Of a stretch of DNA of 64,000 nucleotides, positions 12,048 to 23,997 are shown piece after piece. The stretch is from assembly GCA_933228675.1 (NCBI GenBank), contig OW121744.1, forward strand, positions 116,025,600 through 116,089,599, read 5' to 3'. The notes under the pieces are model-generated. The model worked only from the letters and a program-made list of their open reading frames with translations. It was not told the origin of the DNA and made no database searches. This stretch comes from Stomorhina lunata (taxonomy: Eukaryota > Arthropoda > Insecta > Diptera > Rhiniidae). Position numbers and translations under genes: made by a program. Position 1 is the stretch's first letter, and each line of letters begins with the position of its first letter.

Positions 12048-15000
12048 ATGGATGAACATACATTAAATGATTTATTGGAATGTTCAGTGTGTTTGGAGCG
12101 CTTGGATACATCATCCAAAGTTTTACCTTGTCAGCATACATTTTGCCGTAAATGTTTAGAGGTAAGTGAATTGGAAGTTGCATCTACATACAATTACATA
12201 TTCATATAAATATGTTTGTTTCTATGTTTAAAGACATGATGAAATTCATTTTGGATTTTCTTCTTCTTTAAAGGTTATTTATGCCAGTCGCCAGGAGTTG
12301 AGATGTCCGGAATGTCGTATTTTAGTTGATACTAAAATTGATGAACTGCCACCGAATGTCTTACTAATGAGAATATTAGAAGGTATGCTTTATTTTGGGT
12401 TACAAACAAATGAACTTTGGTTTAGCCAGTTTAGGGAGGGCTTGTTCAATATTTAATACCAGTAATGGGAGTCCAATTTAGCGACATTTGATATTTTTAA
12501 CCCATAAACTATTGGAAAAAGAATCTTAGCCAATTGATTTAAATAAGCATGATATCAATAGTAATGTTGGTTGTACAGGGTTTATAAAATTGAGGTAACA
12601 TTTTAATTTCAGCAATAATAAAGACTTGTTTGTAGATGATATTCTTGATGTAGGTGATGTTGGAAACCAAGCAACGGTTCTGATTGATCTTAATTTGGTA
12701 AGACCAGACTTTTCTTGGTCTATCCCTCATCTCAACTGTAGACAACTGTGCTCCTCGTGGTATCACCTGGTTAGCTATCTTAACATCCGTTACGATACTG
12801 AGCTAACAAGTGCCGCGAATTCTCCCATGAAAACTATAAAAAATGGATAAGGACGTCGGGCTAGTAACCCACTCCTGGAAAAAACTATTACTGTGAAAAA
12901 GCTAAAATTAGAATAATAAAAACGGACACCTTAATGCAAGAAGAGGACGTCCGAAACTTCGATGGAAAGACCAAGTGGAAAAAAATCTTTCAAAGCTTGG
13001 CTACAAATTTGAAAAATAAAATTGAATTAAATCATGCTCGGCCTTTGAAAAAACATGCTCGGCCTTTAATTAAGAAAAACTTCCTTTCTAAATTAAAAGT
13101 ATTTTCATTTCAGCTTATTATAAATATGTTACAGTTAATGAAATGAAAAAATATTTGGGTCGAATGACCCCATACTGCCTCTGCAGGTTTCCAATGATTC
13201 ACCAAAATTTTCAATCACATTTTTAAAAAAAATAACCTCTTGCGAAAACCATTTCTAGTTACTTTAACATGTATAATTATCCCATACAGTTTAAGAGAGG
13301 TATGTGGCCCGAAATATCGGAACCTATTTTTAAAAGCTTAAAGCTAGCAACAGCCGTTGTATAGCTGATTAGTCATCCGCCTAGCATAGCACAAGTTCCT
13401 CGTTCGATCCCCGGCTAGACCCACTTGAAAAAAATTAAATAAAAAAAAACAGTTCACCACATAACTCAGCTAGCCACTTGTTATTGAGTATTAGGCTATG
13501 TAAAACTTCTCAAACTAATGCATTTGCCGGTCGGAGCCGGAGTTAAAACATTGGTTCGTTTCAATGAGTCTAAAAATAGAATCGGATGCAGCTCATTGTC
13601 TGGGAATTGCCGTGGGAATTTAGTATGTAAAGTTAGCATTATCCTTCAGATATCAACTATTGACACCTATTTTTCAAAAACGTTAATGATAATTTTGGTT
13701 ACAGATTAAAAGCCTGCCGAGCCAGTAGGGCGGTCATTTGACCCAAATATTTGTTAATTTCATTTACCGGAACCTATTTGTAATAAACTGAAATAAAAGC
13801 ATTATTAATATCTAGAAAGTACCCCTTGTTCCAATTGGAATATTATATATAAATATCTAAAAAAAAGTCTTCATCTTTATTCAAATTTAAATGATACCTC
13901 AATTTTGAACACCCTTTATTATTCTGTTGGTTTTATTTTTCCAAATTCTAGAAAAAGTGCCAAGGCCTTAAGCCCACTAAAAATAATAATTTGTTTTTCT
14001 AAGAATTGAAATTTTCCTCTGTAAATGTGTATTTTGTTAGCACTTACAGCTTCTGAAGTAGTAAATATAAGGGAGTAAAAAAATATGTATAAAATATCTT
14101 TATGTAAATATTTGCACCCATTTCAATGCAACCCACGTGATTTTGATATAAATTGAATTGCAATTGAAAATCTATAAATGTAATTAATTTGGAGAAAAAG
14201 TACTTACGATATTATTAATTATATTTAAAAAAAAAAAGAATAATTATTTATATACATAAATGTAAAGAATAAAGACACACTTAAATAATGAACTCAGAAA
14301 ATAAGTACATTATTTAAGTAGAACAGAATTATCCTGAAATCCTGGTTTACATATGCAAATATTTATGAAAGTGGTTGAAAAAATATTTAAGAAAGTGGCT
14401 AAAGCATATTGTAAAATTATAAAAGTTTTCCATGGGAAAATGTATTTTCTTTATTAAACTTTCCCAAAGTTAATCTATATCTATTCTAAATACAAAAATT
14501 ACATATAAAAATTGTCTCAGATTTTGTTTCAAATCCTCTTATTAGACAAAGCTAACATTTTTGTTTGTCCAAGCAACCTTCTATTTATTTTTCTTAAGAT
14601 TTGTGTAATGTTTGATTAACATTTAGATCTAGATTACAATAGTTTAGCTGCTAGTACCACTAGCAATGTAGTCAAATTAGTATGCATATATCTACACATA
14701 AACTTGTAAAAGATAAATCTAATCTTAAAAAAAATGTTTATTTGCTTATCACTTTAAGGCATGAAAAATGCTGCTAGTAAACAAAACAGTATTATCAATG
14801 AAATAACAAAAGAAACAAATGAGAAAAAAGAAACACAACGTTTATCTGCTACTGGTGGTGCTCCAATCAATGTTGCTTCTACAACAGCGTCTACTTTGAA
14901 CTCAAATCTAGCAAATGAAGAACGTGTAAGACAACAAATACAACAGCAACAACTAAAACAAAGACAGCAACAGATTTTACAATTTCAACAGCAAATACAG

Positions 15001-18000
15001 CAGCAACATCTTTTGAATTCAAATCCTGCCAATCAAACACAGCAACAACAACAACCGGCAACATCACAACAGCAACATTCTCAACAACAATCATCTCAAA
15101 ATCAGCAAAGACGTTGTGTTGTACCGCACGCCTATGCTTTATATGATTTTGAATCTAATGAACCCAACGATTTGAAGTTCAAAAAGGGCGATTTAATCTT
15201 TCTCAAGCGTAAAATAGACAGTAACTGGTATGTGGGCCAAGTAAAGGGTGCTGAAGGAAATTTTCCTATTGACTATGTCTGGGTATGCATGATATAATCC
15301 TTTGTAATTTTTTTAGATATTGAACAAATTTATATTATTCAAATATTTCGATTTCAGGTTGTAGTACCTTTGCCTACGTCGCAATGTGTCGCTTTATATG
15401 ATTTCAAAATGGGCCCTAATGAAGAAGAAGGTTGCTTAACATTTAAGAAGGGCACTGTAATTCAAGTTTTACGTCGAGTTGATCATAATTGGGCTGAAGG
15501 CAGAATTGGTTCCTCCATTGGTATATTTCCTATAGCTTTTGTTGAGTTAAATCAATTGGCAAAACAGTTGCTGGAGGGTTTTACCTTAACAAATCCTGTT
15601 GCACAGCAGTCTTCAACCCAAGCTCAAGCTGCACCCTCTAGCGATATACGTAATTTACCCCCTTTGCCACCCATAATTGATCCTACTTCTAATACTAACA
15701 ATGGAGATTCTACAACATCATCTTCATCAGTCTCTTCCACCACGAATACAGCATCATCTTCTTCGAATTCTTCAACGACCACAAGTCCTACAACAGCTTC
15801 AGTCAATCCCACTACATCTTCAAACAGCGCAAGTTTTCATTCTATGCCCAATAGTCCACAATCATCGAAATCTTCAACGCCTCAACACTCAGCAACTTCT
15901 ATTGCAAATCCCTCGAATTCGGTGCGTATGCGCAATAATGATTTGAAACACAAAAGACATTCCCTCAATGCCTTATTGAATAATGGCAGCCCGGCTTTAA
16001 GTGTTATGCAGACCAATCGTCATTCTGCGGAAATTTTAAGTGTTCCCAATGATTTTGAAAGCGAGCCTTGTACTTCGGCTGCTGGACAAACAACGGCGGC
16101 TAGGGAACAACAGTTGCATACATCGAATATTCCTTCAGTTAGTAATCAATCAACTACAAAAATTGCCCAAAATGATTCAACAACTACAACTTCATCTCCT
16201 TCTTCCTCTACTTCACAACAGGCCTCAACTTCACGTCATAACGTTTTGAAGACATGCGTTCAGCAGAATATGCCACCATCTTTACCCTGGGGTTATTTGG
16301 CTTTGTACCCCTATAAACCAAGGAAAGCTGATGAGCTGGAATTGAAAAAAGGTAAATTAAATGTCTTATCTTTTTAATAAAATTCAAAAATTATATTCTC
16401 TAATCTTAATAAAGGCTGCGTCTATATGGTCACAGAACGCTGTTTGGATGGTTGGTTTAAAGGCAAAAATTGGAAAGAAATTAGTGGCGTTTTTCCCGGT
16501 AACTATGTTACACCCCTAAGGGCCAGGGATCAGCAACAGTTAATGCATAGTTGGAAATTAGTACCTCCCTCAGCTACTATACAAACTAATTATCAAGCTA
16601 CGACTTCTGTATTTAATCAAGCACCGCCTTCTATGTCTACAGCGGGAAATAACTCGTCCTCACAACAACAACAACAGCAGCAACTATCACCTAGTTATCC
16701 TTCATCAATGCGTAGTGATTTGGAAAATATAAATGCTCGTTTAACCTTGGCAAATCTAACGCCTCATCAAGCCATGCCTCCAGATTTGCCACCACGCTAT
16801 ATGGCCATTAGCCCCACTCCTCCTGTCGTAACAACCAATAGCAGCCATACGAACATGACCACGAAGGAAAATCGGGACAAAGAAGCACAAAAGGAAAAAC
16901 CTACAGCTACGGGTTGCATATCAACATTCTCCTCAACGTCCGGTTCGACGTCCTCAGCCTCAGCAGGATTGAAAAAGTTTTTAACTCACATTAAATCTAG
17001 ATCTAAATCCCCTAGCGCTGCGGCTGCTGTGGCAGCAGCAGCTGCTAGTGTTGCTGCCATACAAGCTAATGTTATTACTCAATCGCATAATAATGCAATA
17101 CAAGCACAATTACAGCATCAGACACTGAAAGGCAGTAATCAAGGTATACAAAACCAAATGACTAACATAAATTCTGCTTCCTTAACTCCAGTACATGTGC
17201 GGTAGGTTGTGAAGAAAATTATTTAAATATTTTTTGTTGCTTTATCAAGATTTTATTACGAATTTACAGTTCTGGCTCTTGTCCCAGTCAGCTTTTACAA
17301 AATTTACCCAATGAAGCACATGCTGGCAGTTTAATTGAAAATAAGTCATCAACAGCCAACTCCCAACAATCTTCACCACAAAATATTTATAGCACGCAGC
17401 GCATTAAGGGTTCCAAAGAAAGAGCTTCGCTGGAAAAGTAAGTTTTATTTCAAAATCTTTTTTTTTATCAATATTGAACATGTTTATGTATTTTCTTTGC
17501 AGTACGCGTCCCACTATCGATTCAACATTACGAAGCATTTATGCTAATCATATACAACAACAGTCTGCCCTAATGGCCAATAAATGCGGTCAACAATATC
17601 AGCAACAGTCTCAGCAGCAACTACCTTTATCGACAAATGCCAATTCTAATATAAACAATACAACAATGGTCATACATCATCGTAAATCTCATTCTCTGGA
17701 TGCCTCAAATATTCTACAATCATCTCCGATAACGGCGACAACAAGTTCCATTTCTAGTAATTCAGGCATGGGTATTACTGGAGGCGGCAGTAGTGTTGCA
17801 GCTATTAAGACATCTGTTCCTCAATGCAATATAAATGCTGCTGCCATACATGCCAGTGCAACCACAAAATCTACGCAAAATATGAGTGAAAGGTGGGTTT
17901 AGAAGAAATTTGATTTCGACTTGTTAATAATTTCAACTAAATATCTTATTTTACTAATTTCTTTTTGGATTTTAGTCGCTTTCGCTGTGTGGTTCCTTAT

Positions 18001-18150
18001 CCTCCTAATAGTGATGTCGAATTGGAACTTCAAGTTGGTGACATTATCTTCGTGTATCGCAAACAAAAGAATGGTTGGTATAAAGGCACCAATTCTCGAA
18101 CTTATAAGACTGGTTTATTTCCTGCTTCATTCGTTGAACCCGATATATAA
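12048..18150 (+). CDS. POSH: POSH (Plenty of SH3s), RING E3 ligase and JNK scaffold
   Basis: Eight exons (12048-12161, 12274-12382, 14759-15282, 15358-16351, 16415-17201, 17270-17437, 17503-17892, 17976-18150) join in frame to 1086 aa. Residues 12-54 form a C3HC4 RING finger ([21 protein letters not shown]). Four SH3 domains follow: about 192-250 ([10 protein letters not shown]), 256-310 ([10 protein letters not shown]), 557-613 ([18 protein letters not shown]) and 1029-1086 ([16 protein letters not shown]). This RING-SH3-SH3-SH3-SH3 order is diagnostic of POSH/SH3RF. Known family role: an E3 ubiquitin ligase and scaffold for Rac-JNK signalling and Imd/Relish immunity in flies. It is longer than Drosophila POSH (about 840 aa) because of glutamine-rich, serine/threonine-rich and alanine-rich linkers. 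Intron 2 (12383-14758) is expanded by inserted elements. Confidence 0.97.
12605..13060 (+). mobile_element. Degenerate non-LTR fragment in POSH intron 2
   Basis: A short stretch near 12940-13000 reads as the C-terminal [13 protein letters not shown] end of the same reverse transcriptase family as 3840-4970; both share AAACTTCGATGGAA and TGCTCGGCCTTTG. Further upstream, GATGTTGGAAACCAAGCAAC and ATCTCAACTGT match the fragment at 33640-33790. All frames are broken. Confidence 0.6.
13137..13766. mobile_element. TIR element of about 0.63 kb, interrupted by a SINE
   Basis: Imperfect terminal inverted repeats of about 55-60 bp: the left end contains AAATATTTGGGTCGAATGAC and the right end its complement with GGTCATTTGACCCAAATATT. 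Inner parts of the arms (TACTGCCTCTGCAGG against CCTGCCGAGCCAGTA) also pair. No transposase is encoded, so it is non-autonomous. SINE copy 2 lies inside it and is therefore the later insertion. The superfamily is not certain because I cannot fix the target-site duplication. Confidence 0.65.
13350..13628 (+). mobile_element. tRNA-derived SINE, copy 2
   Basis: It matches copy 1 (11006-11279) along its length. Box B is canonical (CGTTCGATCCC), while box A is mutated (TTGTATAGCTGATTAG). The body keeps TTGCCGGTCGGAGCCGGAGT and GAATCGGATGCAGCTCATTG. Flanks show a near-perfect 10-bp duplication, AAAGCTAGCA (13340-13349) against AAAGTTAGCA (13629-13638). Confidence 0.8.
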
Positions 18151-18806
18151 ATTTAAATTATGATAAATGCTTTAAAAGACTTTTTAACACTGTAAGTTTA
18201 AATCAAAATTTTTTTTCATTTCACTTATTATTTTATAAAACATATCATTAAATTAAAAGTTGAGCAAAGAAATAATTGAGATGACATAAAATATTTTCTA
18301 AATGCACTTCCTCTATGCCTAACGCTTACATTATTATTGTTATAAATATTATTCCCAAAATTTGTTATTTTTATTTTGAATATTTTCTCAAACTGCCATT
18401 AATAAAAATTCTTTATTAAAACTTTTTAAACGCTGGTCGCTTTAAAGTTAAATAAGAAATTTTGTAGTGAATATATTTTTTAAATATTCTTATTATTATG
18501 TAATTTAATAAATAAGATTCATAAAAAATATATTTTTTTTATAACAAAAGTATAAAAAAACAAAAATGTATTAGTTAAACTATTTTATAGTTGTATTATA
18601 ATTATTAAACTCATGATTGATTTTTAATATTTATCGATTAGTAAGAATCTATTAAAAAGAATTACTTCAAAATTAGTTTAAGATTTTTATGATGAAAAGA
18701 TTTTATTTAAGAAAATCGAAAAGATATTGAATAGAACGAAATCTCTTAAGAAATCTTTTTTATATCCAATCAAAAAATTAAAAACATGTATAAATTGAAA
18801 TTATCA
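18151..18806. other. AT-rich 3' flank of POSH
   Basis: Probable 3' untranslated and intergenic sequence. It has AATAAA-type signals (for example near 18403) but no gene. Confidence 0.4.
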
Positions 18807-19113
18807 GGCATGTCACAAAATTCATACGGATTGAAATCATTCCGTAGATTCCAAAAAAATTTTTTGAAAAAATTTAAACGAAACAAAACATAATTATTTA
18901 AATGAAAGCAGTATTTATTTTTTTACTGTTTAATGGAAGAAATTACAATTGAAATCAGTAATTCATTTTTTAATGTGTAATACCGTTTAATTTAATTTCA
19001 CTTTGAAAATAGAAAGTAGTTTAATTAAAAAAAATATATCGTAGCACTTTTTCCATAGAAGGAAAAGACGGAATTTATTTCACTTTCGAATGGAATTGAG
19101 TTCTGTGACATTG
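18807..19113. mobile_element. MITE-like element, copy 1
   Basis: The left end CAGGCATGTCACAAAATTC and the right end GAGTTCTGTGACATTGCT are imperfect inverted repeats. About 270 bp of AT-rich, non-coding sequence lies between them. Related copies are at 32998-33236 and, inverted and diverged, at 22755-22890. Ends beginning CAG next to TA suggest a Tc1/mariner-type non-autonomous element, but the duplication is not clean. Confidence 0.55.
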
Positions 19114-19339
19114 CTATTTAAATTTGTTTGTATATCTAATAAATTGTAAACTCCCAGTCATCAGTTAATACCAAGACCAAATAAGGTAGAAACTTAAAAA
19201 AAAAACAACGAAAAATTTGTCATTACTTATCAGCGAAATGTCAATAGCCAAAGTGGCTGTTGTAAACTGGCGAACGGGAGTGTAAATTGTTTCAATACAT
19301 GCTTAAGTTTAAAATTTATTTTAATTTTACTTAACAATC

Positions 19340-19346
19340 TTTGGTT

Positions 19347-19378
<32 letters not shown>

Positions 19379-19590
19379 CAATATATATATATATATGTAT
19401 GTATAAATATTATTACATTGTATACTTACATACAAAAAATACATAATATTTAGTTGTCTTTATAGTAAATAAGTTGTTAAAGATTCATAAGAATTTTTCC
19501 AAAAATGTCTATATAAATATTGTGATGCTTTATGTATATTTTTTCCTTTTTTCATATATACATATGTATGTATACATACATATATATATT
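19340..19590. repeat. AT/GTATAT microsatellites
   Basis: Alternating TA runs with GTATATA interruptions at 19348-19405 and again at 19553-19590. They are self-complementary simple repeats with no sign of coding. Confidence 0.8.
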
Positions 19591-20004
19591 TTTTTTAGTT
19601 TTTTATTAACGTACGACGCATGTAGCTTAGCAAAACTTAAAATAGTTTAATGAATTTTTTCGTTCATTATTAGAAAAACTAACTTGAATTTTAATGCCAG
19701 CCAATTTTAACTTTTTATAAAATATTTTTAAATACAAATTATATAAAGAATGAATATTAATTTTAGTTTAGTATTAATAAAGATTTATAATTTTTTAATA
19801 CATATTAAAAAAAATCGGTGGTTTTATTGGTTTGTTTGGAAAGTCATTTCTTTTTTTTCAATACAGCATTAAATTGTATTTTTCAAAAATCACCTGGATA
19901 GTTTTTCTTTAGCAAAGTCCTAAAGTTGTATGATCGTGGTCATGTTTAATAGTTTAATTCCGTAGTTACATTCCGATTGGAATAATTTTAGCTCCTACAG
20001 ATTC

Positions 20005-20175
20005 CATGGCCATAGTCATAGTAAAAGTACCAATCACAGTCAAAGTGCAAGTCATTTTCAAAGTGTAATTCATTGTCAAAGTGAAATTCATCGTGGAAGT
20101 CCAAGTCATTCTAAAAGAACCAGCCATAGTCAAAATGCAAGTCATTCTTAAAGTGGAAGTCATTGTTCAAATGCA
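20005..20175. repeat. 18-bp imperfect tandem repeat
   Basis: About nine imperfect units of 18 bp built on GTCAATTCTCAAAGTGCA-like sequence. Because the period is a multiple of three, one strand stays open (19966-20163 minus, a repetitive MT-rich peptide). I read that as a by-product of the repeat and not a gene. Confidence 0.65.
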
Positions 20176-20332
20176 AACAAAAAAACTATTTGGCAATTGT
20201 CACTTTACTACCCTTAATAGTGAAGGGAATCCAACAGCCAGGCTTGGCCGAATATATCACCTTTTTAATTGTTTTAATTATATTCCGTTGTGATATAAAT
20301 TTTGTTTCTTATTTTCATTGATTCAAATTATA

Positions 20333-20880
20333 ACGGGTTATCCATTTCGTGGTTTCAAAATTATAGGACTGGAATTCGACATCTGTCAAACTAAGTTGTT
20401 AAACCAATTTGTTTCTTTTCAGTTGAAAGTCTGACATTGACGAAAATGGATCGCTTAAGTATCACACAACGCATACAAATTATCAAAACATACTACAAAA
20501 ATAGTGACTCTGCAACAGCCATATATCGTGCTTTAAGAGGAGATTTTGGTTTACAGAATCGTCCAACTACGCAAGCAATTGGCAAATTTCTGAAGAAATT
20601 TGAAGACATCATCGTTTCATTCGTTCCGCTGAAAATATCGCTGCTGTAAGTGAAAGTGTTGCCGAAGACCCGAATGTGTCGATTTCTCGTCGTTCTCAGG
20701 CACATTATTGAAGAATGCGACTTGGAGAATATGTGGTTTCAAGACGGTGCAGCAAAGCCACACAACTCGAGCGAATATGGTTTTATTGTAAGAGACATTT
20801 CCTGGCCGCGTAATGGATAAGCCATTACATTTGAATGATCTTAAAGTAATTTAGTTTCTATTACATTTTGTTTAGGAGAT
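20333..20880 (+). pseudogene. Internally deleted mariner/Tc1-superfamily transposase
   Basis: From 20446 the plus strand starts with MDRLSITQRIQIIKTYYKNS and continues to TTQAIGKFLKKFE, the N-terminal helix-turn-helix of a transposase family common in insects (IS630/Tc1/mariner). A frameshift follows at about 20615. SAENIAAVSESVAEDPNVSI then appears in another frame, and after a large deletion a fragment resembling the catalytic DLENMWFQDGA block occurs near 20728. Most of the DDE domain is gone, so the copy cannot be functional. A GGGTTATCCATTTCGTGG block near 20335 may be part of the left terminal repeat. Confidence 0.8.
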
Positions 20881-22754
20881 ATAATGTAAGCGATTTTCGA
20901 CATTACCAAAAATTCAACTACGATTAAATTATTCCTTTAGAAATAAGAAGATTTATATCTACTTTTCTTAAAAACTTTTTAACTCTACATAAATCATTTA
21001 ACATTAACTTTTAATTAAATTTTCGACTGTTTGCCACAAAATTTAATTTTGACCATGGCACAATACACTAGGTAAAATCACTGGGGAGAGTTGTTAAAGT
21101 GTGTACTGATTATACCTAGTATTTATTGTACTATGATTTTGACAAAATTTTGACTTTTTAGTAATTTTAGTAATTTCATAGGCATACAAATATTTAAAAT
21201 AAACCAGTTGGAAAATATTTGGTATACATCAGTCGTTCGGTATAATCATATTCATTGTAAATGTTAAATTTATTTTTTATATTATGGATCCTTTTATATA
21301 GAGCCGCCTATTTAGCTTTATCTATCTGTAATGTTATGTAACCGAATATAGCCCCTCGAAATATATACATCCATATGTTTCCCTCTGACTAATCAATAAT
21401 GACTCATTTCTGTAATTATAATACTTTTTTATTACTTTATTAAACAAATTTATGATCTATTAATAATCCACCTTGGTTTTTTTGGGGCCACATAATTTTG
21501 ATAACAGTTAACGGAATCTTGTGCGGTATAATCGGTATAGGCTTTTCGGCTACACTGAAAATTCTGAAAAATAAAAGAACTTTAGCTTAATAATGTAACA
21601 ATATTTATCAATGACCAAACTACATAATTATTTCTTTTATATTAAATTTCAATTTGAGATTATGAAGTTTTCCAAAATATTTAAACACGACTCAAACTCA
21701 ATTTGCAGCGATTTTTATCCGCCGATTTAAAAATTTTATAGACGAGTCAAAGAAAAGGCATACTTGGATTTACCTTAAAATCGCCGACAATTAGATACCA
21801 TAGGAAAACAAAAACCGCTGGCATCACACAGGCTGCTATAAATAACTCAAAAGGATTAAGTGAAGTAAATATGGACATTGCGGACTATTAAATTATTGGT
21901 AATAAACTATCTAAAAAGAAAAGTTGGTATTAAAGTTGACTCGACTCTTTGAAGTAGATGCTCTATAACAGAGGTGTTTATCTTGTGGATATTCGAGTAC
22001 TGGTTACTTTTAGGGTAAATGTTTTTTTTTTTTGTCAAATTATCTACGTATGTAAAATGTTGTTTATGCTAAATTCACACCTTCTGTGTTCTTTGTTTTT
22101 GTCATCTGACCTGTCGAATTTTCTAATGCAAAACATATACATGTCGTGTAACATCCTAAAAACATTGCTTCTCTAAACATCGTATCGTTAGTCTAATTAG
22201 CAAATGTGTTAAGTCCGTTTTTCCCCCAAACTTTACAGAATGCAAAAAACATTGTAGGTATTTTAATTTGTACATTTTTTTAAATGCAGATTTTTTCCTA
22301 TTAAAATGACATTAATCAAAAATCCTTTTCCACAAAATTTTGAAAGAGAAATTCTCACATTTTGAACTTAGCACTTTTGTTTTGTAAACTTCGTTTTATT
22401 GTAGACTTAGCACATTTTCCTTCAATAAGTTTTAATTTAAAAATGCGTTGGATTTGATTTTCTTTATTCAAAGATGAGGTAAATCATCATAAAACGTTCG
22501 TGATGTTCATTAGGTAGGATTAATTTGAGAAATTGTAAGTCTTGCAGAAATTTTTCTTCTTTCTTGAAAAAGTTACTTCAAATTTTCATAGAATCAATTT
22601 TATCATAAAATTTCTGAAGTAATATTTTCTATGCACTTTTAAGAAATAAAACGTTATCAAATGTTTTCAAAAGTTTATGATCGAAATATTAACTTTTTAA
22701 GAAGACACTAATTTTTTCCTTTTTAGTTCTTCACTTCTCACGATTTAAAAATAT
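20881..22754. other. Intergenic AT-rich sequence
   Basis: No gene is supported. A small hairpin (CAATACACTAGGTA against TACCTAGTATTTATTG, about 21060-21130) is present. The open frame 21958-22176 has no features of a real protein. Confidence 0.4.
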
Positions 22755-22890
22755 GCAGTCATGTAACAGAACTCAATTCCGTTCGGAAGTGGAATGAATT
22801 CCGCGTTTTGCTTCTGAAGAAAAAGTCATTTTTTGGAATGAAACCCTATTCTTTTTTTAAAGTGGAATTGAATTTGTATGTCCCGTTTCA
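22755..22890. mobile_element. MITE-like element, diverged inverted copy
   Basis: It begins CAGTCATGTAACAGAACTC and continues AATTCCGTTCGGAAGTGGAA, the reverse complement of the right end of the elements at 18807 and 32998. It is shorter and diverged; the far end near 22885 (AATTTGTATGTCCC) is only weakly recognisable. Confidence 0.45.
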
Positions 22891-23601
22891 CACGAATCAG
22901 GTTTACTTGATCAGTTTTTCTTCAAATTTCTTTTGAACCTGCATTTGCGTTCACACACAAACATTTTCTACATCAGTTTTTATTTAATTTTCCTTAAAAT
23001 TTTTGTAAACTTGATAGTACGGTTAGGTTTATATCAATTTTAATTCTGTCAGTTTTTTCTCATACAAATTCAAGACTTGATAAGCCAAACCACAAAATCA
23101 CAATAACTTTAAACCACATAATGACATTTTTTTTATTGTAGAATATGTATTCCCGTTTTTCATTAAAATCTCCATCTTGAAAAAAAAACTAGACTTAGCA
23201 CCTTTGTAAATGATATAACTTTGCATATGTAAAAACTTTAGAGCGTGTTTTATTTGCTTGTGTATTTACTTCTTTTATTTATAATTTATATTTTTAAACA
23301 TACATAAATTGGAGATTTTTATCTTTTTCATTTATTAACGAAATTTCTTAGTCTTTTTAATAAAAATTCTACCGCAATCAAACCTTTAAACTAACGGTAA
23401 CGGCTGCCAAAGTTTCCGTTTTTAAACAAACAAATTTTAAAATACCCGGTATTAAAAGGAATTTGCCACTCGTTACTCGGTACCAAAAAATTTAGTGCTT
23501 CTACATCTCCAGTTGTCAAATTGTTGGTCTTCATAAAAGTTGGTTTGCCAATTTCTATAAAAAAAATTTTGTAAAGAAATAAATACCAGAACTAAATCAA
23601 C
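22891..23601. other. Intergenic sequence with a dispersed repeat fragment
   Basis: The part from about 22890 to 23060 (CACACGAATCAGG, then TTTTGAACCTGCATTTGCGT) resembles 43660-43790 and, inverted, 46385-46435, so it is a small dispersed repeat. The rest up to the next gene is AT-rich and probably contains that gene's promoter. Confidence 0.4.
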
Positions 23602-23922
23602 ATGGTGAAACTCCCTGTCGGAAAGAAACACGCAGAAATCGCAACTGCCTTGTAAGTAATTAAAAACAAATGAATTCTATTTTTGTGCATTTATCCTGAC
23701 TAAATATCTGTAACTTGTAGATATTGCATAATCAATAATTCGTGAACGTTGCAAAGAATAGGTATATTGGTTTAATATCTGTGTATTTTTGTTCGTTTCA
23801 GTGTCTCCTCAGCAGCTGGCTTTGGTGGAGCAGCCACTTTGGGTCTTTTGTACTTCACCGACTGGAAATTGGTCTTGCAATACGTTCCCTTCTACGGTTC
23901 GAAATTCTCAAAATCTGAATAG
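23602..23922 (+). CDS. UQCR-6.4: Cytochrome bc1 complex 6.4-kDa subunit (UQCR11/subunit 10)
   Basis: Two exons (23602-23651 and 23802-23922) join to a 56-aa protein starting [17 protein letters not shown]. One hydrophobic segment ([17 protein letters not shown], about residues 19-35) is followed by [17 protein letters not shown], which aligns with the TDWR-ILDWVPY-GKF signature of mammalian UQCR11. Length matches the family (about 56 aa). It is a single-pass inner mitochondrial membrane subunit at the periphery of complex III. The first intron splits codon 17. D. melanogaster CG14482 is, as I recall, the orthologue and lies in the same cytological region as POSH and Rab4. The gene is too small to be noticed without splicing the two exons together. 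Confidence 0.88.
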
Positions 23923-23991
23923 ATTTAATATAGTGTCATTCTTTTAAGACTTCGATTTATTGTATTCATTGTTAAATTTTAAAATGTTCAC

Positions 23992-23997
23992 AATAAA
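23992..23997 (+). terminator. Polyadenylation signal of the bc1 subunit gene
   Basis: An AATAAA hexamer lies 70 bp after the stop codon, in the position expected for 3' end formation of a short dipteran mRNA. Confidence 0.6.
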
